The notes under the pieces: model-generated
Seen by the model: the letters and a program-made list of their open reading frames with translations, nothing else
Database searches by the model: none
What the model was told of the DNA's origin: nothing
Shown: one piece after another, positions 6,761 through 13,958 of the stretch
Numbering within the stretch: position 1 is the first letter of the stretch
Layout: each line of letters begins with the position of its first letter
From: Candidatus Dormiibacterota bacterium
GTDB taxonomy: Bacteria > Chloroflexota > Dormibacteria > Aeolococcales > Aeolococcaceae
Direction of reading: 5' to 3'
NCBI GenBank assembly: GCA_955651875.1
Contig: CATPAP010000154.1
Coordinates: 1 to 20,017 of the forward strand
Length of the DNA: 20,017 nt
Program-made: the position numbers and the translations under genes

Positions 6761-7906
6761 GAAGGCGTCGAGGTCGATGGCGCTCGCCCCCTGCGTGACC
6801 AGCTCCGCGGCTGCCTCGCCGATGGCTGCGGAGTGCTTGAACCCGTGCCCCGAGCACGGGGAAACGATGAGGACGTCCTCGCTGTCGGGATGCCAGTCGA
6901 TGACGAAGTCGCCGTCGGTAGTGGTGGTGTACAGGCACGCGACAGCCTTGACCCGGCGCCGGTGCAGGTGCGGCAGGCCTGCACCGACCAGGCCGTCGAA
7001 CAGCGCCAGGGACTCCTCCAGCGACACCTCACGCTTCACCGAGGCGGGATCGGTGACCTCGTCGAACTGCTCGGCGGCGACCTTCATCCCGCCATCCTCG
7101 CCGTCGATGGCCGGGAAGCCGTAGAAGGTGTCCCTCTCCGTCGCCTCCCAGATGTACACCGGGAACCGATCCGGGACGAGGAGCTCGTGCGGTGGCGCGG
7201 TGGCGAACCAGTGCATCACCTGGCGATGGACCGCGAATCTCTGGCGCAGCTCTCCGTCGAGCAGGCCGGCGATCCATGGGCCCGCGCTGAGGATGAGCTT
7301 GCCGGCGGAGTGGTCGCCACGGGCGGTGCGTACGGTGACCCCGTCCGCGGTGATCGCGAAGCTCTCGACCCGCTCGTCGCGGCGGATGTCCGCGCCACGC
7401 TGGGCGGCGAGGGTCAGCTGCGCTCTCACGCACGCCTCAGGGCGCACGAAGCCGCCGCCCGGCTCGTGGTATCCCACCTCGTCTCCGACGAGGTTGAACT
7501 GCGGGAAGCTGCGCCGGATCGCGTCAGCGTCGAGCACCTCATGCGGGATGTCAAAGGCCCTGGCCGCAGCGATGGTGTCCTGCAGGAAGTCCACCTTGCC
7601 GTGGAAGCCGAACCCGGTACCGGCCCGGCCGAGGATCAGGCAGCCGTTGGCGGTGAGCAGGTCGGCGCCGGTCTGCGCCTCGATCTCGCGCCACAGCTCA
7701 TGCGAGCGCATCGCCAGTGGCACGTACGCCATGCCCTCGCCGATGGCGAGCCGGGTGACGCGGCTGTCGCCGTGCGTTGAACCAAGCGTGTGGGGGGGCG
7801 AGAACTGGTCGAGGCCGAGGACGCGCACCCCCCTGCCGGCGAGCTGATACGCAGCCGCGCTGCCCATGGCGCCGAGGCCGACGACGATGACGTCATATAT
7901 CTCCAC
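6737..7906 (-). CDS. FAD-dependent monomeric sarcosine oxidase / N-methyl-amino-acid oxidase
   Basis: A 389-residue DAO-family flavoenzyme, the usual length for monomeric sarcosine oxidase (MSOX, SoxA) and N-methyltryptophan oxidase (SolA). Visible motifs: VVGLGAMGSAAAYQLAGRG (residues 8-26, FAD ADP-binding fold), GSTHGDSRVTR (42-52), Lys275 in GGMKV (equivalent to the MSOX oxygen-activating lysine), and SPCSGHGFKH (349-358) with Cys351 at the position of the covalent flavin link. The family oxidises secondary N-methyl amines to imine (hydrolysed to formaldehyde and amine) and makes H2O2. GTG start at 7906-7904; an in-frame TAG four codons upstream excludes extension. It is monocistronic as far as seen and converges on the GntR gene. 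The exact substrate (sarcosine, N-methyltryptophan or another) is not decided. Confidence 0.9.
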   Translation of the reverse strand: MEIYDVIVVGLGAMGSAAAYQLAGRGVRVLGLDQFSPPHTLGSTHGDSRVTRLAIGEGMAYVPLAMRSHELWREIEAQTGADLLTANGCLILGRAGTGFGFHGKVDFLQDTIAAARAFDIPHEVLDADAIRRSFPQFNLVGDEVGYHEPGGGFVRPEACVRAQLTLAAQRGADIRRDERVESFAITADGVTVRTARGDHSAGKLILSAGPWIAGLLDGELRQRFAVHRQVMHWFATAPPHELLVPDRFPVYIWEATERDTFYGFPAIDGEDGGMKVAAEQFDEVTDPASVKREVSLEESLALFDGLVGAGLPHLHRRRVKAVACLYTTTTDGDFVIDWHPDSEDVLIVSPCSGHGFKHSAAIGEAAAELVTQGASAIDLDAFSLRRFAT

Positions 7907-8048
7907 GATGGCCGCCTACGAGGCAGTCTCGAGCAGCTCGGAGGCGACCGGCTGCGACGAGGAGGCGTCGGCGGCGCATCCGGCACATTGTGCACGGCGG
8001 CCTGGGTCCCGGCGGGTGCAACCGCTTCGGCGATCGCAGGGTGAACGC

Positions 8049-8064
8049 CCGGCGGATGCGCCGG
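8049..8064 (-). terminator. Weak hairpin immediately after the lipoprotein stop codon
   Basis: CCGGCG and CGCCGG pair around a 4-nt loop (GATG on the plus strand) directly following the TGA at 8067-8065. The stem is only 6 bp and there is no U-tract, so termination is uncertain. Confidence 0.25.
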
Positions 8065-9291
8065 TCAGGCGAGGCCGACGACCTCGAACGACCGATCGAA
8101 CACGGTGCGCAGGCCGCCCGTCGCCGGGTCGACGACCACCACTGAGCTGGTGGTGCTGCCGGTGCGCACCACGCTGAGTGTGGCGAGGATGCTGCCGTCG
8201 GACAGCCAGGCGACGGGAGCGAGGCCGGCGCGGCCGAGGCTGCGCGCGTCGCCGGTCTGGGCGTCCATGAGGTGCAGGGTGGCCTGCGGACGCCAGTCGG
8301 GTGCACCGCAGCCTCCGGCGGTGCTGGGGACGGTCGCGTAGGCGAGCGTCGAGCCGTTGAAGGTCGCGTCGCCGCCGGCGGTCTTGCCTGAGAGCTGATA
8401 CCGATGCGTGGTCTGCGCCCCGTTGATGAGCCGAAGACTGTCGGACGCCCCGGTGGACGACACGTGGAAGCAGGCCAGCGTGCCGTCAGCGCCGATGCCG
8501 GACATCGGGCACGAGGCCGACGTGCCCAGCGGCGTCGCATTGCGGGTCGCCGGGTCGATGAACGCGGAGTAAGCCGCGGACATCTGCATGTCGAAGGGCG
8601 TCCCGCAGCCGCAGCCACCGACGGGCTGGCGCTCGATGAGGAGCCCCTGGGCAGTCCACGACAACAGGTAGTACTGCCAGGGGCCTGGGGTGTCTGCGTT
8701 GGGATGGTTGGGGTCGGCGGTGCGCTCTGCGATGAGCCGCGCGGGCTGGCCGATGCCGCCTCGGTAGAGACGGTTGGTGATGACGCTCCGCGCATCGTGT
8801 GAGGTGGTGGCGTACGCCCACTGCGATCCGTCCGGCGACAGCACGACACGGCCGGCCTCGGTTCTCGGCACCGTTGCGAGGGTGGCGACGGCGCCGTGCT
8901 CGTCCAACCGCTGCAACTTCCCGCCGGTCACCCAATACGCCGCGTTGGGGCCGGTGCCGATCGTCCACTGCGCATCCTTCGGAACCTGCGTTGACGCGAG
9001 CACTTCCCCGGCGCTGCTGAGCAGCGCGACCTCGAAGGTGGCACCGGAGACGTTGCCCTGGTCCGCCACGACGACCACCTGCGGCTTGGGCGGCGGGGAC
9101 GCCGGAGTCGCGGCCGGCGCGGGCGTCCCCGCCGGCGCAGCGGTGGGGTGCGCGAGGGTCAGCGTGTCCGGGCCGCTCGCGACATGGGTGGAGGTCACGT
9201 GCGTCGGGGTCCCCAGCGCGTTCGCGGTCGCTCCGCAGCCGGTCACGACCAGCCCGGTGGCCACCAGAAGGGTCAGGCGCCTGGGATTCAC
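8065..9291 (-). CDS. Secreted lipoprotein with beta-propeller-like repeats
   Basis: A 408-residue protein from the GTG at 9291-9289. Basic residues, a hydrophobic core and the lipobox VVTGCG put the lipidated Cys at residue 19. A Pro/Ala/Thr-rich linker (about residues 30-70) follows, then a domain with repeated strand motifs such as LSPDGSQWAYAT, LHLMDAQTGDARSLG, VAWLSDGSILATLSVV and VVVVDPATGG, resembling TolB/WD40-like propeller blades. Several cysteines are present (GGCGCGTPF, SASCPMSG, TLACF, AGGCGAPD), so disulfides are likely outside the cell. The frame is open up to 9477, but the residues before 9291 are low-complexity and lack signal features. There is no good ribosome binding site, so the start is somewhat uncertain. 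Function unknown. Confidence 0.78.
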   Translation of the reverse strand: MNPRRLTLLVATGLVVTGCGATANALGTPTHVTSTHVASGPDTLTLAHPTAAPAGTPAPAATPASPPPKPQVVVVADQGNVSGATFEVALLSSAGEVLASTQVPKDAQWTIGTGPNAAYWVTGGKLQRLDEHGAVATLATVPRTEAGRVVLSPDGSQWAYATTSHDARSVITNRLYRGGIGQPARLIAERTADPNHPNADTPGPWQYYLLSWTAQGLLIERQPVGGCGCGTPFDMQMSAAYSAFIDPATRNATPLGTSASCPMSGIGADGTLACFHVSSTGASDSLRLINGAQTTHRYQLSGKTAGGDATFNGSTLAYATVPSTAGGCGAPDWRPQATLHLMDAQTGDARSLGRAGLAPVAWLSDGSILATLSVVRTGSTTSSVVVVDPATGGLRTVFDRSFEVVGLA

Positions 9292-9324
9292 GACACTGCA
9301 CCGTCCGACGCCGCGAATGCGACG

Positions 9325-9355
9325 TTCTGACCCGCAAACGCGCGCCGGGTCAGAA
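9325..9355. promoter_or_regulatory. Inverted repeat, possible operator
   Basis: Perfect 10-bp arms TTCTGACCCG (9325-9334) and CGGGTCAGAA (9346-9355) with an 11-bp spacer, one helical turn apart centre to centre twice over. It lies 33-64 bp upstream of the lipoprotein start, where a repressor or activator could bind. There is no T-tract on either side. Confidence 0.5.
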
Positions 9356-9449
9356 GGGATACGCGCTGCTCGACCGGAGGGAAAGGGGGGTGGCGGGCTC
9401 GGGGCACCTCTCGGGAGCGCTGAGCCTCCCCTAGCGACCGTCGCGCTAA

Positions 9450-9478
9450 TTGCGTTGGAGCTCGCCGGGGTCCACAAT
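9450..9478 (+). promoter_or_regulatory. Candidate promoter of the small cupin gene
   Basis: TTGCGT (9450-9455), a 17-nt spacer, then CACAAT (9473-9478). Three and four of six positions match the sigma70 hexamers. It would leave a leader of about 140 nt before the cupin ATG. Confidence 0.3.
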
Positions 9479-9626
9479 GCTGGTGTCTACGACGGCTCCT
9501 TTTCCGAGTGGAGCATGGACTCGAGCCTGCCCATCGCATACGGGACCGCTGGCGGACGTCGGACATCGACCAAACACCGTCGACATCCTCGATCACCAAC
9601 CGGCATATCTTCGGAGGAGGTTCACC

Positions 9627-10001
9627 ATGGCAACCATCGGAACGCGGATGAGCCGCAAGAGCTTTGACGCACCGGATGAAACCCGTCCTTTTGAGCAGGG
9701 CAAGGGCAAGCTCGAGCTCCTCAACAGCGACGGCGGGCCCGTGGGACGCGCACGTTTCGAGCCCGGCTGGAAATGGTCCGAGCACGTCAAGCCGATCGCA
9801 AAGACCGACAGCTGCGAGGCTGCCCACGTCGCCTATTTCGTCTCCGGCCGGATGAAGGTGGTCATGGATGACGGGACCGAGGACGAGTTCGGCCCCGGCG
9901 ACCTGATGATCTGCCCCCCGGGGCATGACGCCTGGATCGTCGGAGACGAGGCATGCGTCGTGGTCGACTGGTCCGGCTTCGGAGACTACGCCAAGCGCTG
10001 A
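9627..10001 (+). CDS. Small single-domain cupin protein
   Basis: A 124-residue protein with the cupin barrel pattern: GRARFEPGWKWSEHVKPIAK, CEAAHVAYFVSGRMKVVMDDG, FGPGDLMICPPGHDAWIVGDE. Candidate metal ligands are His53, His67 and His100, with Cys63 nearby; the first HxH motif of classical cupins is not present in that form. Similar stand-alone cupins are common in actinobacteria without assigned chemistry. The ATG at 9627 is strongly supported by GGAGGAGG at 9613-9620 with a 6-nt gap; the open frame continues upstream to 9450, but without features. Monocistronic, convergent with the amidotransferase gene 20 bp away. Function unknown. Confidence 0.88.
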   Translation: MATIGTRMSRKSFDAPDETRPFEQGKGKLELLNSDGGPVGRARFEPGWKWSEHVKPIAKTDSCEAAHVAYFVSGRMKVVMDDGTEDEFGPGDLMICPPGHDAWIVGDEACVVVDWSGFGDYAKR

Positions 10002-10005
10002 AGGC

Positions 10006-10020
10006 GCCGCCCGGAGCGGC
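10006..10020. terminator. Small hairpin between convergent genes
   Basis: GCCGC (10006-10010) pairs with GCGGC (10016-10020) around CCGGA, filling the gap between the stop codons of the cupin (plus) and amidotransferase (minus). The stem is short and lacks a U-tract, so this is only a possible bidirectional terminator. Confidence 0.2.
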
Positions 10021-10851
10021 TCAGGAGGCGAGCGGGACAGTCGACGCCGCCAGCGAAGAGATCGAGATGGCCAGCGTGCCACGCTCGACGCGCAGCAGCG
10101 TCATGTTGTCGAGCGGCTCCCAGCCATCCTCTGTCCGCTGCGGGAAGCCCGACGATGCCACCACCACGGTGTCCTCCCGAGCGCGGTAGTGCAGGTCGTA
10201 GAACGCGGTGTCGAGCTCTGTCGACGTGCTCGCGCCACCGGACGATGCGCCGACAGCCGGGACCCGGGACGGGTCGTGCGCGCTGATCACGTAGGCCGCG
10301 TCCTGCGCCAGCATCATGGCGTTGAGGCTGGTGGGCTGGAAGTCCGCGAAGATGTGCTGCACCACGGCAGCAACGGCGTCGCGCATCGGCACGCCGTCCT
10401 CGAGTCGCGCCGCGATGGCGAGGAAGTAGCGCTCGCTGTCGGTGGTTCCTCGCATCCCCGCCTTCCAGCCGCGCGGCAGGATCTCGTCCAGGCGCTCCTG
10501 GGGATGGATGGCGCCGTTGTGGGCGAACGCCAGCCGACCGCGCGTGAACGGGTGCGTGTTGGCGGTGGCGATCGCCAGGCCCTGCGTCGCCCAACGCAGG
10601 TGGACGAACCCCGCATCGCCGCTCTCCGCCCCGGTGAGCTCGGCAAAACGGGGATCGTTGGCGGCGCACGTCGTGGAGCGCTCGATCAGCGGGGCGCCGG
10701 CGGCGCTCGCCGCGAGCTCCGGCCACCACGCGATGCCCCAGCCGTCGGCGTGCTGGCGCGACAGGGCGGTGAATGCACCGAGCTCGCGCTCACCGAGCGC
10801 CTGCGCCACGGGCACCGGCTCGCGTCCCACCCACGCCAGAAGCCTGCACAT
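10021..10851 (-). CDS. Class II glutamine amidotransferase (EgtC/YafJ-like)
   Basis: A 276-residue Ntn-hydrolase. Cys2 directly after the initiator Met (MCRLLAWVG) is the catalytic nucleophile after Met removal. Other family motifs follow in order: RQHADGWGIAWW (32-43), VHLRWAT (83-89), NTHPF (98-102), FAHNGAI (109-115) and TDSERYF (137-143). Such stand-alone domains hydrolyse glutamine or gamma-glutamyl amides; EgtC, for example, removes the gamma-glutamyl group from an ergothioneine precursor. It is the last gene of the minus-strand four-gene operon; its ATG overlaps the dehydrogenase stop (TGATG, 1 nt). With a GS-like ligase in the divergent operon, a gamma-glutamyl hydrolase role is an attractive inference, not shown. 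No egtA/B/D/E genes are present here. Confidence 0.9.
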   Translation of the reverse strand: MCRLLAWVGREPVPVAQALGERELGAFTALSRQHADGWGIAWWPELAASAAGAPLIERSTTCAANDPRFAELTGAESGDAGFVHLRWATQGLAIATANTHPFTRGRLAFAHNGAIHPQERLDEILPRGWKAGMRGTTDSERYFLAIAARLEDGVPMRDAVAAVVQHIFADFQPTSLNAMMLAQDAAYVISAHDPSRVPAVGASSGGASTSTELDTAFYDLHYRAREDTVVVASSGFPQRTEDGWEPLDNMTLLRVERGTLAISISSLAASTVPLAS

Positions 10852-11633
10852 CAGACGTACTTGCCCATGCCACCGGCGACGTCGATCGAGGTGCCGGTGA
10901 GATAGCTGGCGCGATCGCTGGCGAGGAAGGTGACGATGCCGCTCACCTCGTCGACGTTACCGAACCGGCCCAGGGGCACCTCATCCTTGGCAAGTGCCGC
11001 GAAGAACTCGTCCGCGCTGCTGTCGGGAGCGCGACGTCGCCGGATGTTCTCCCACTGCGGCGTGACCACGAAGCCGATGTTGACGCTGTTGACCAGGATG
11101 CAGTCCGGGGCGAACTCGCGCGCCAGCGCCTTGGAGAGGTTGAGGCACGCCGCCCGGATCACCGTGGTCGCGAAGAAGTTGGGGTCGGGGTAGCGCGCGT
11201 ACACCGAGTTGATGTTGATGACGCGCGCTGCGGCGCTGGCGCGGAGGTGGGGGAGAGCCGCGCGCGTGCAGCGGACATGCGAGAAGAGCTTGACGTCGAG
11301 GTCGTCCTGCCAGTCCTCGTCGCTCAGCGACTCGAAGTTGCCGGGGTGCGCCGCGCCGGCGTTGTTGACGAGGATGTCGAGGCCGCCGAGTGCGTCGACC
11401 GTGTGCTGCAGGAGGTCGCTGATCTGCGCTGCGTCGGTGACGTCGGCGACCTGCACGTGCACGGTGCGTCCCGATCTGCGCAGCCGCTCGGCCGCCGCCT
11501 CCACCTCACTGGCGGTGCGCGCGCAGATGGCGACGTCGGCTCCCTCCGCGGCGAGCTCCTCCGCAACGGCGAGGCCGATGCCCTTCGAGCCACCGGTGAC
11601 CAGCGCGCGCCTGCCGGTGAGCGCGAGGTCCAC
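10851..11633 (-). CDS. Short-chain dehydrogenase/reductase with non-canonical active site
   Basis: A 260-residue SDR with a clear Rossmann fold: TGGSKGIG (13-20, cofactor loop), DVTD near 64-67, NNAG (90-93), Ser143 in NINSV, and a C-terminal SDRASYLTGTSIDVAGGM typical of the family. The usual YxxxK is missing: aligning by NLSKALAREFAP, the Tyr position is Thr156 and the Lys position is Arg160 (sequence FFATTVIRAACLN). Some SDR branches with N/T-x-x-x-R at this place exist, so the protein may use another chemistry or may only bind. The GTG start at 11633-11631 abuts the TAG of the preceding cupin; its own TGA overlaps the amidotransferase ATG. Probably a step of the same pathway; substrate unknown. 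Confidence 0.88.
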   Translation of the reverse strand: MDLALTGRRALVTGGSKGIGLAVAEELAAEGADVAICARTASEVEAAAERLRRSGRTVHVQVADVTDAAQISDLLQHTVDALGGLDILVNNAGAAHPGNFESLSDEDWQDDLDVKLFSHVRCTRAALPHLRASAAARVININSVYARYPDPNFFATTVIRAACLNLSKALAREFAPDCILVNSVNIGFVVTPQWENIRRRRAPDSSADEFFAALAKDEVPLGRFGNVDEVSGIVTFLASDRASYLTGTSIDVAGGMGKYV

Positions 11634-12056
11634 CTACACACCCGCGCCGGTCGGAGGCGTCTGCCTGCCGGCGTGATCGAGCAGCGACCGCCGCGGCGGG
11701 TTGAAGACATCGATCTCGCGGCACGACGTGTCCCTGGTGCGCGCCCCGTGGGGCACCCAGCTGGGGATCACCGCAACGTCGCCGCTGCGCATGGTGCGCA
11801 CGTCGCCGTCGATCTCGAACTGGAACTCGCCCTCGAGCACGATCACGATCTGCTCTTCCTCGTGCACGTGCATCGGGGCCTCGGTGTTGGGCTCGAAGGA
11901 GACGAAGTTGACCATCGTGCGCTCGCCGAGGACGGGGCGGAAGACAAGGCCGGGAACGAACTCCACCGCTTCGATGGCATCGACGTCGACATAGCGGCCG
12001 GGGGCGGGCGGGACGCCGCCAGCGACGGTTGTGAAGTGCTGGACGCTGTCGCTCAT
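11634..12056 (-). CDS. Cupin-domain protein
   Basis: A 140-residue single cupin. Motif 1 is visible as PMHVHEEEQIVIVLEGEF (His63, His65, Gln69 as likely metal ligands), and motif 2 as SGDVAVIPSWVPHGA (His103), so a metal-binding barrel is likely. The ATG at 12056 has GGAGAA a few bases upstream and overlaps the aminotransferase stop as ATGA. The frame is open much further upstream in the opposite sense of the true genes, but that part is a shadow of the aminotransferase. Second gene of the minus-strand operon, so probably an isomerase, dioxygenase or ligand-binding helper of that pathway; the activity cannot be read from the sequence. Confidence 0.88.
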   Translation of the reverse strand: MSDSVQHFTTVAGGVPPAPGRYVDVDAIEAVEFVPGLVFRPVLGERTMVNFVSFEPNTEAPMHVHEEEQIVIVLEGEFQFEIDGDVRTMRSGDVAVIPSWVPHGARTRDTSCREIDVFNPPRRSLLDHAGRQTPPTGAGV

Positions 12057-13261
12057 CGGTTCTCCAGTGCTGAGGTGATCAGTGTGCCGAGGCGTCGCAC
12101 GCCCTCGTCGATGTCGTCGTCGCCGGCGAGGCTGAAGGCGAGGCGCAGCTTGTTGGCGCCGTCGCGCTGCGGGTGGAACGGCCGTCCCGGGACGAACGCC
12201 ACGCCTGCCTCCTGGGCGCGCTGCGCGAGAGCGACCGTGTCGAGCCATTCGGGCCCAGTGAGCCACGTGAAGAAGCCGCCGTGCGGCCGGGTCCAGGTCA
12301 TGCCGTCGGGCATGTGCTCGTCGAGCGCGGCGAGCATGAGGTCGCAGCGGCCCGAGTAGAGGGTGTTCGAGCGGCGCAGCTGCGGGTCGAGGTGGCCGCC
12401 GCGCAGGTACTCCTCGAGGAGGCGCTGCCCGAACGCGCCGGCGCACTGGTCGGCGTTCTGCTTGGCGATGACCATCTGTGCGATCACCGCTGGCGGACCG
12501 GTCGCCCAGCCGAGGCGCACCCCGGGGAAAAAGGTCTTCGACGTCGTACCGGTCTGGACGACCACGTCGGGGGCGAGCGACCAGAGCGTCGGCGGTCGGT
12601 CGTCGGTGAAGGTGAGCTCGCGGTAGGCGACGTCCTCGATGACCAGCACACCGTGGCGCCGGCAGACGTCGACGAGCGCGGTGCGACGCTCCGCCGACAT
12701 GGTGATGCCGGTGGGATTCTGGTGATCCGGGATGGCGTAGATCACCTTGACGGCCGTGCTCGCGCAGAGGTGATCGAGTGCCTCGACGTCGATGCCGTCG
12801 CCGGCCATGCGGACGCCGCGCACGTCGGCCTGGAACCCTCGGAAGGCGTCGATGGCGCCGAGGTAGGTGGGCGCCTCGACAGCGACGACGTCGCCGGGAT
12901 CGACGAGCGCCTTGGCGAGGAGGCCGACCGCGTCGATGTTGCCGCTGGTGACCATCAGCTCCTCGGGCTCGGGGCGCCGACACTCGGTGTGCTCGAGGCG
13001 GTCGGCGAAGGCCTCCCGCAGGCCGGGGAGCCCGGGCGTCGGCGAGTACTGCAGCGCGGTGGCCGCGTCGGTGGCGAGGAGGCGCGCGGTGAGGTCCTCG
13101 AGGACGGCCACCGGGAAGGTCTGCGGATCGGGGAGGCCGCCGGCGAAGCTGATCAGGTCGGTCCCGGCCGACAGGGCGAGGATGGCGGCGAGCTCGCTGC
13201 TGGCGCCCTCCGTCCGCGTGGCAAAAGTGGGTGACCAGCTGGGCTTGGGGAGCGTCGGCAT
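12053..13261 (-). CDS. PLP-dependent aminotransferase, LysN/MocR-like fold type I
   Basis: A 402-residue aminotransferase. Motifs: LISFAGGLPDPQTFP (36-50), YSPTPGLPGLREAF (72-85), PDHQNPTG (178-185, Asn182), VIEDVAYREL (208-217, Asp210 and Tyr213) and TGTTSKTFFPGVRLGW (237-252) with Lys242 as the PLP Schiff base. This is the subgroup containing 2-aminoadipate aminotransferase and the aminotransferase half of MocR regulators; it has no helix-turn-helix. The frame opens up to 13375, but the ATG at 13261 is preferred because family homology begins there and GAAGGAA lies upstream. First gene of the minus operon, divergent from the Lrp-type regulator; stop overlaps the cupin start by 4 nt. Amino donor unknown. 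Confidence 0.92.
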   Translation of the reverse strand: MPTLPKPSWSPTFATRTEGASSELAAILALSAGTDLISFAGGLPDPQTFPVAVLEDLTARLLATDAATALQYSPTPGLPGLREAFADRLEHTECRRPEPEELMVTSGNIDAVGLLAKALVDPGDVVAVEAPTYLGAIDAFRGFQADVRGVRMAGDGIDVEALDHLCASTAVKVIYAIPDHQNPTGITMSAERRTALVDVCRRHGVLVIEDVAYRELTFTDDRPPTLWSLAPDVVVQTGTTSKTFFPGVRLGWATGPPAVIAQMVIAKQNADQCAGAFGQRLLEEYLRGGHLDPQLRRSNTLYSGRCDLMLAALDEHMPDGMTWTRPHGGFFTWLTGPEWLDTVALAQRAQEAGVAFVPGRPFHPQRDGANKLRLAFSLAGDDDIDEGVRRLGTLITSALENR

Positions 13262-13286
13262 GGCTCTGCGTTCCTTCGAGGTGTGC

Positions 13287-13315
13287 TTGACAGTGTGCGG
13301 TGCGAACGGCAGACT
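13287..13315 (+). promoter_or_regulatory. Candidate promoter for the rightward operon
   Basis: A perfect -35 hexamer TTGACA at 13287-13292 is followed after 17 nt by CAGACT (13310-13315), a poor -10 with three of six matches. It would give a leader of about 80 nt before the Lrp-type regulator. Confidence 0.3.
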
Positions 13316-13346
13316 TTGGCGGCTGAAGCGAGGCGCGTGAGAGGGG

Positions 13347-13375
13347 ATGTTGCCGAAGTGGCGAGCGAATGGCAA
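13347..13375 (-). promoter_or_regulatory. Candidate promoter for the leftward operon
   Basis: On the minus strand TTGCCA (13375-13370), 17 nt, then CAACAT (13352-13347). It overlaps a loose dyad TTGCC...GGCAA (13350-13375) in the shared divergent region, where an Lrp/AsnC protein could act on both operons. Confidence 0.25.
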
Positions 13376-13400
13376 GTCCGTGACGGGCGAAGGCTAACGG

Positions 13401-13958
13401 ATGGCTGACAGCGTCACGCCGCTGGCAGGCCTCGCCGCCATCGTCGCCCCCCAGGTCCCTCCCGCCGTGCTCGACGCCGTCGATCTCGAGATCCTGCGGC
13501 TGCTCGCGAGCGATGCGCGGACGTCGCAGCGCAGCCTGGCGCGCACGCTCGGCATGTCCCCACCCGCCGTCGGCGAGCGCATCGCGCGGCTGGAGCGGGC
13601 AGGGGTGATCCGCGGCTACACGCTCGACATCGGCTGGCCCGAGGCGGGCTTCCCGGTGACGGTGTTCCTCACTATCACGGCGGTGCAGGGGTACTCGCTC
13701 GCGCCAGTCATTGAGGCGCTGCGCGAGCTCCCGGAGGTGACCGACGTGAGCCTGGTCACGGGGGCGATCGACCTGCTCGCGCGGCTCGTCGTCCGCGACC
13801 ACAACCATCTGCGCCAGCTGCTGCTCGAGCGCGTCTGGCAGATCACCGGCGTGCAGCGCACCGAGACGCTGGTGACGCTCGCCGAGATGCAGCCGAAGCA
13901 GTTCGCAATCCCGCTGCTCGACTCGATGCGCGGCGCGCACCAGGGAGGCGCAGCGTGA
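13401..13958 (+). CDS. Lrp/AsnC-family transcriptional regulator
   Basis: A 185-residue regulator. Residues about 26-78 are the AsnC-type helix-turn-helix (DLEILRLLASDARTSQRSLA, RTLGMSPPAVGERIARLERAGVIRGY); residues about 85-165 are the ligand-binding RAM/AsnC domain (VTVFLTITA, LRELPEVTDVSLVTGAIDLLARLVV). The family senses amino acids or related small molecules. The ATG at 13401 has GAAGG 7 nt upstream. It is divergent from the aminotransferase operon and overlaps the GS-like start as GTGA, so it probably controls both arms in response to the pathway substrate. It has about 20 extra N-terminal residues compared with compact Lrp proteins. Confidence 0.93.
   Translation: MADSVTPLAGLAAIVAPQVPPAVLDAVDLEILRLLASDARTSQRSLARTLGMSPPAVGERIARLERAGVIRGYTLDIGWPEAGFPVTVFLTITAVQGYSLAPVIEALRELPEVTDVSLVTGAIDLLARLVVRDHNHLRQLLLERVWQITGVQRTETLVTLAEMQPKQFAIPLLDSMRGAHQGGAA

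Larger units (their letters stand above)
9292..9626. other. 335-bp divergent intergenic region
   Basis: This stretch separates the lipoprotein (minus) from the small cupin (plus). Apart from an inverted repeat at 9325-9355, a promoter candidate at 9450-9478 and the cupin ribosome binding site at 9613-9620, I see no gene or RNA structure in it. Open frames running through it have no family features. Confidence 0.6.

Noticed and set aside
10021..10851. Calling the amidotransferase egtC (ergothioneine biosynthesis)
   Set aside because: No egtA, egtB, egtD or egtE gene lies in the window; only the general class II family is supported.
10773..12359. A 528-codon plus-strand frame opposite the dehydrogenase and cupin
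   Set aside because: No recognisable motif, and the minus-strand genes covering it have complete family signatures.
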